Shown here: positions 6,218 through 8,567 of the stretch, one piece after another
How the letters are laid out: each line of letters opens with the position of its first letter
Position numbering within the stretch: the first letter of the stretch is position 1
Assembly: GCA_051746765.1 (NCBI GenBank)
Contig: JBNJFK010000093.1
Span: 1-8,567 of the forward strand
Length of the DNA: 8,567 nt
Reading direction: 5' to 3'
DNA from: JBBEBE01 sp051746765
GTDB lineage: Bacteria; Bacteroidota; Rhodothermia; Balneolales; Balneolaceae
Made by a program: the position numbers and the translations under genes
The notes under the pieces: model-generated
What the model saw: the letters and a program-made list of their open reading frames with translations, nothing else
What the model was told of the DNA's origin: nothing
The model's database searches: none

Positions 6218-8284
6218 GCCCATGCGCTTGAGTCGCTCACGGAGCTGGTCTGAATCGGTGATTTTCTCTTCACAGTGGGTCTGGTAACAGATCCAGGCGG
6301 TCGTATCCTTCGTTCGGGGCAGGGATTCCATCCAGGGAGCCAGCTGCGTCATTGCTTCACGTCGGTCCGGCGTCAGAAGCGATGCCCATCGTGCAGGGCC
6401 CGGAGATTGGTGGATGTAGCGAATCATCTTTTTTGTCTCATCGGCATTCTCCTCCCCCGTTACGACAACCAGCGGGTGCCTTTCGTGGATGAGGGAAAGT
6501 GCATGAAGGGTGTGAAGGTGTCCGCCCGGCCACTTGAAGGCAGCCCCTGATGCCCATTCCAGTATTTGATGAGCCCGATTCAACCACTCGGGATTGCCGG
6601 TCAGGATCCCGAGATGAATCAATTGATGTGTGGCAATGGAGTTGCAGGAGGGGAGGGCTCCGTCGTCGAGTGGCTTCTGCTTCTCGAACAGAGGATCGTT
6701 ACCGTTTCTGCAGAGATAGAATGCACCCGTCTGGTGGTCTGAAAAATTTTCGACCCACTCTTCTGCCAGTTGCAGACCCTCTTGAAGCCACATCGGGTCG
6801 AATGTTGCCTTGTAGAGTTCCAACCAAGCCCAAAGCAGTGAGGCATAGTCGTTGGAGGTTGCAGCGATTCCGGCATGATCGTTTCGATAGCGATGCAACC
6901 ATTGTCCATTCTCATTTTTCAGAAGCCGTTGGAGTGTACGTGCAACACGACAAGCTCGCTCGATCCATTCCGGACGCCCGGTAATGGCTCCCGATCGGGC
7001 GAGCCCGGCGACGGCCAGAGCATTCCAATCTGTCAGAATCTTGTCGTCCAGATCGGGACGGGTTCGCTGTGAACGGATTGTACGAAGCGTATCTTCCCAG
7101 GGCGGAGATGGGAATGCTGGATGGATCGGAGGATCCTCGTCATTGTATGGGGGAAGGGGAGTTCGATAGAGTACGTTACGACCATCCGGGCTGGGCTGGC
7201 CTTCCGGGACGATATTTCCCTTGCGGGAGACATTGTAGGTTTGAAGAAAAAGCTCGAGCTGCTTGTCGTTCAGAGACGATTCAGTTTCTTCAACTCTCCA
7301 GAGGTAAAAGCTGCCCTCTTCACCATCACTATCGGCATCTTCTCCACAGTAGAACGCGCCTTCAGGGGAGCACAATCGTCTTTCCAGATAGTCGATTGTT
7401 CGTTCCAGGTTTTGTAGGAGCAACGGGGAGGCGTGATGCCGGTACGCCTCACTCACAGTCAGGAGCCAAATTGCCTGATCGTAGAGCATCTTTTCGAAGT
7501 GAGGGAGGCGCCATTCCCGGTCGGTCGCATAGCGGTGAATACCGCCCTCGAGCTGATCCGTAATTCCTCCTCTCACAATCTGTTCAATGGTAAAAAGTGC
7601 CCGCACCCGCAGTGCGCTGTCGGATTGAGTTGTTCCTGCCTCCAGGAAGCAGAGAAGGGAGTGTCCCATCGGGAACTTGGGTGCGTCCCCGAAACCTCCG
7701 TACGTCGGATCGAACGAATCCCCCCCGGAACGGATCGCTTGACGGATTCGCTTCGGATCAATCTTGTCTCCGGGTTCCGGATCGATCAGGGAGCGGTATC
7801 CACTCTCGATCGCTTCGGCTGCCTTGAGAACGCGTTTCCGTTCTTTTTTCCAGTGATCCGACAGTGACTGTAGTGTTTCGATCAGTCCGGGCTGGCCGAA
7901 CCGGCTCCTTTTCGGGAGATAGGTTGCTGCGAAAAAGGGCTGTTTCCCGGGTGTCAAAATCAGATGGAGAGGCCACCCTCCGCGTCCATGAACCATTTGA
8001 CACACTTGCATGGCTGCACGATCCAGATCCGGGAACTCTTCCCGGTCGACTTTGACTGAGACAAAATCAGAGTTCAGTATCCGGGCAACATCCGGGTCGT
8101 CAAACGATTCGTGTGCCATGACATGGCACCAGTGACAGGTGGCATATCCGATCGACAGAAAGACGGGACAGTCCCGTCGCTTCGCCTCCTCGAACGGCTC
8201 ATCGGTCCAACTCTGCCAGTGCACAGGCTGGTTGGCATGCTGGAGGAGATAGGGACTGGATGCTGTCGAAAGTCGGTTTTTCAT
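6215..8284 (-). CDS. DUF255 thioredoxin-domain protein (YyaL/SPATA20 family)
   Basis: This 689-residue protein matches the usual full length of the COG1331 family (B. subtilis YyaL, mammalian SPATA20). The N-terminal thioredoxin-like domain (about 1-170) starts with SPYLLQHANQPVHW (10-23) and carries the CHWCH motif at 50-54 (Cys50, Cys53), then VDREEFPDLD (79-88) and GRGGWPLHL (100-108). The rest resembles an (alpha/alpha)6 barrel of the N-acylglucosamine-2-epimerase/glycosidase type. Its hallmarks are YGGFGDAPKFP (195-205), GGITDQLEGGIHRY (239-252), PHFEKMLYDQA (261-271), the EDADSDGEEGSFYLW block and DDKILTDWNALAVAGLA. No signal peptide is visible, so it is probably cytosolic. No enzymatic activity is firmly established for the family; the CxxC suggests redox chemistry and the barrel a carbohydrate-related ligand, both inference. 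Its ATG overlaps the mgsA stop (ATGA), with only a weak GAGA upstream, so translation is probably coupled to mgsA. The stop codon lies inside the convergent hairpin. Confidence 0.95.
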   Translation of the reverse strand: MKNRLSTASSPYLLQHANQPVHWQSWTDEPFEEAKRRDCPVFLSIGYATCHWCHVMAHESFDDPDVARILNSDFVSVKVDREEFPDLDRAAMQVCQMVHGRGGWPLHLILTPGKQPFFAATYLPKRSRFGQPGLIETLQSLSDHWKKERKRVLKAAEAIESGYRSLIDPEPGDKIDPKRIRQAIRSGGDSFDPTYGGFGDAPKFPMGHSLLCFLEAGTTQSDSALRVRALFTIEQIVRGGITDQLEGGIHRYATDREWRLPHFEKMLYDQAIWLLTVSEAYRHHASPLLLQNLERTIDYLERRLCSPEGAFYCGEDADSDGEEGSFYLWRVEETESSLNDKQLELFLQTYNVSRKGNIVPEGQPSPDGRNVLYRTPLPPYNDEDPPIHPAFPSPPWEDTLRTIRSQRTRPDLDDKILTDWNALAVAGLARSGAITGRPEWIERACRVARTLQRLLKNENGQWLHRYRNDHAGIAATSNDYASLLWAWLELYKATFDPMWLQEGLQLAEEWVENFSDHQTGAFYLCRNGNDPLFEKQKPLDDGALPSCNSIATHQLIHLGILTGNPEWLNRAHQILEWASGAAFKWPGGHLHTLHALSLIHERHPLVVVTGEENADETKKMIRYIHQSPGPARWASLLTPDRREAMTQLAPWMESLPRTKDTTAWICYQTHCEEKITDSDQLRERLKRMG

Positions 8285-8567
8285 GGATTCTCGCTGGAGA
8301 ACCGTTTGCTGTAATCGACGATATACCGTTTGTAGGTGGTATTTATCATCCCTGAAGAGATGATAAAGTCTGCCGAGGATCGAGAGCAGGCGACCGGAAT
8401 GTTGTAGACAACGGCGATTCGAAGGAGCGCCTTTACGTCCACATCGTGAGGTTGAGCCTGAAGTGGATCCCAGAAGAAGATGAGCACGTCAATCTTCTTC
8501 TCCGCGATGGCTGCCCCGATCTGCAGATCTCCTCCAACGGGTCCACTCATAAAACAGTGGACGTTGA
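8281..8567 (-). CDS. mgsA: Methylglyoxal synthase, N-terminus beyond right edge
   Basis: The enzyme (EC 4.2.3.3) converts dihydroxyacetone phosphate to methylglyoxal and phosphate, a bypass of lower glycolysis used when phosphate is scarce or sugar phosphates build up. About 95 C-terminal codons are in the window, starting at NVHCFMSGPVGGD; the E. coli enzyme has 152 residues, so about 60 residues with the first part of the active site are missing. Visible and conserved are SGPVGGD with the catalytic aspartate (E. coli Asp71), FFWDPL (Asp91), and QPHDVDVKALLR (E. coli His98, Asp101, Arg107). The tail (DYSKRFSSENP) differs from the E. coli DYQRYLADRLK, and I see no clear equivalent of its Arg150. 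The Met at 8550 is internal, not the start: the frame stays open and homologous to the edge. The TGA (8283-8281) overlaps the DUF255 ATG (8284-8282). The promoter lies outside the window. Confidence 0.95.
   Translation of the reverse strand, partial: NVHCFMSGPVGGDLQIGAAIAEKKIDVLIFFWDPLQAQPHDVDVKALLRIAVVYNIPVACSRSSADFIISSGMINTTYKRYIVDYSKRFSSENP

Noticed and set aside
6245..8280. Plus-strand open frames opposite the DUF255 gene (for example 7069-7563 and 6550-6984)
   Set aside because: They are antisense to a full-length, well-conserved DUF255 protein and show no domain of their own.
8281..8550. A separate small 89-residue protein starting at the Met at 8550
   Set aside because: The frame continues upstream to the window edge with residues that match methylglyoxal synthase, so this Met is internal.
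1..8567. tRNA or rRNA genes, CRISPR repeats, insertion sequences, toxin-antitoxin or phage genes
   Set aside because: I saw no cloverleaf-like or rRNA-like sequence, no regularly spaced repeats, no transposase or integrase motifs, and almost no non-coding space to hold them.

Overview
The window is a dense stretch of bacterial chromosome with moderate-to-high GC and ordinary housekeeping genes. It has six protein genes, two of them cut by the window edges, with no RNA gene, mobile element, CRISPR array or phage module that I can see. The first M16 peptidase carries a charged insertion after its zinc motif of the kind I associate with Bacteroidota and their Rhodothermota/Balneolota relatives. 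That lineage is a plausible but unproven guess, made from memory of protein families without a search.

Layout, left to right. Positions 1-2497, minus strand: most of a phosphoenolpyruvate carboxylase gene (ppc), whose 3' end lies beyond the left edge. Positions 2556-2954, minus strand: a small membrane-anchored rhodanese, 58 nt upstream of ppc and probably co-transcribed with it. Positions 2955-3168: a divergent intergenic region of about 214 nt holding a perfect 7+7 inverted repeat, the only good candidate for a regulatory site. Positions 3169-4716 and 4713-6194, plus strand: a translationally coupled pair of exported M16 peptidase-family proteins, the first with an intact HxxEH zinc motif, the second without it but with a glycine-rich loop. 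A perfect 9-bp-stem hairpin fills the 20-nt gap to the convergent neighbour. Positions 6215-8284, minus strand: a full-length DUF255/YyaL (SPATA20-like) protein. Positions 8281 to the right edge, minus strand: the C-terminal part of methylglyoxal synthase (mgsA), whose stop codon overlaps the DUF255 start codon.

The genes form three probable transcription units. Rhodanese-ppc combines a sulfur-transfer-like membrane protein with anaplerotic CO2 fixation (PEP to oxaloacetate). The M16 pair probably makes one envelope heterodimer of a catalytic and a non-catalytic subunit. mgsA-DUF255 combines the methylglyoxal bypass of lower glycolysis with a conserved thioredoxin-fold/(alpha/alpha)6 protein of unknown activity. 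I found no convincing new defence, mobile or biosynthetic system. The points most worth a second look are the mgsA-DUF255 coupling, the M16 pair, the hairpin that contains a stop codon, and the divergent palindrome.
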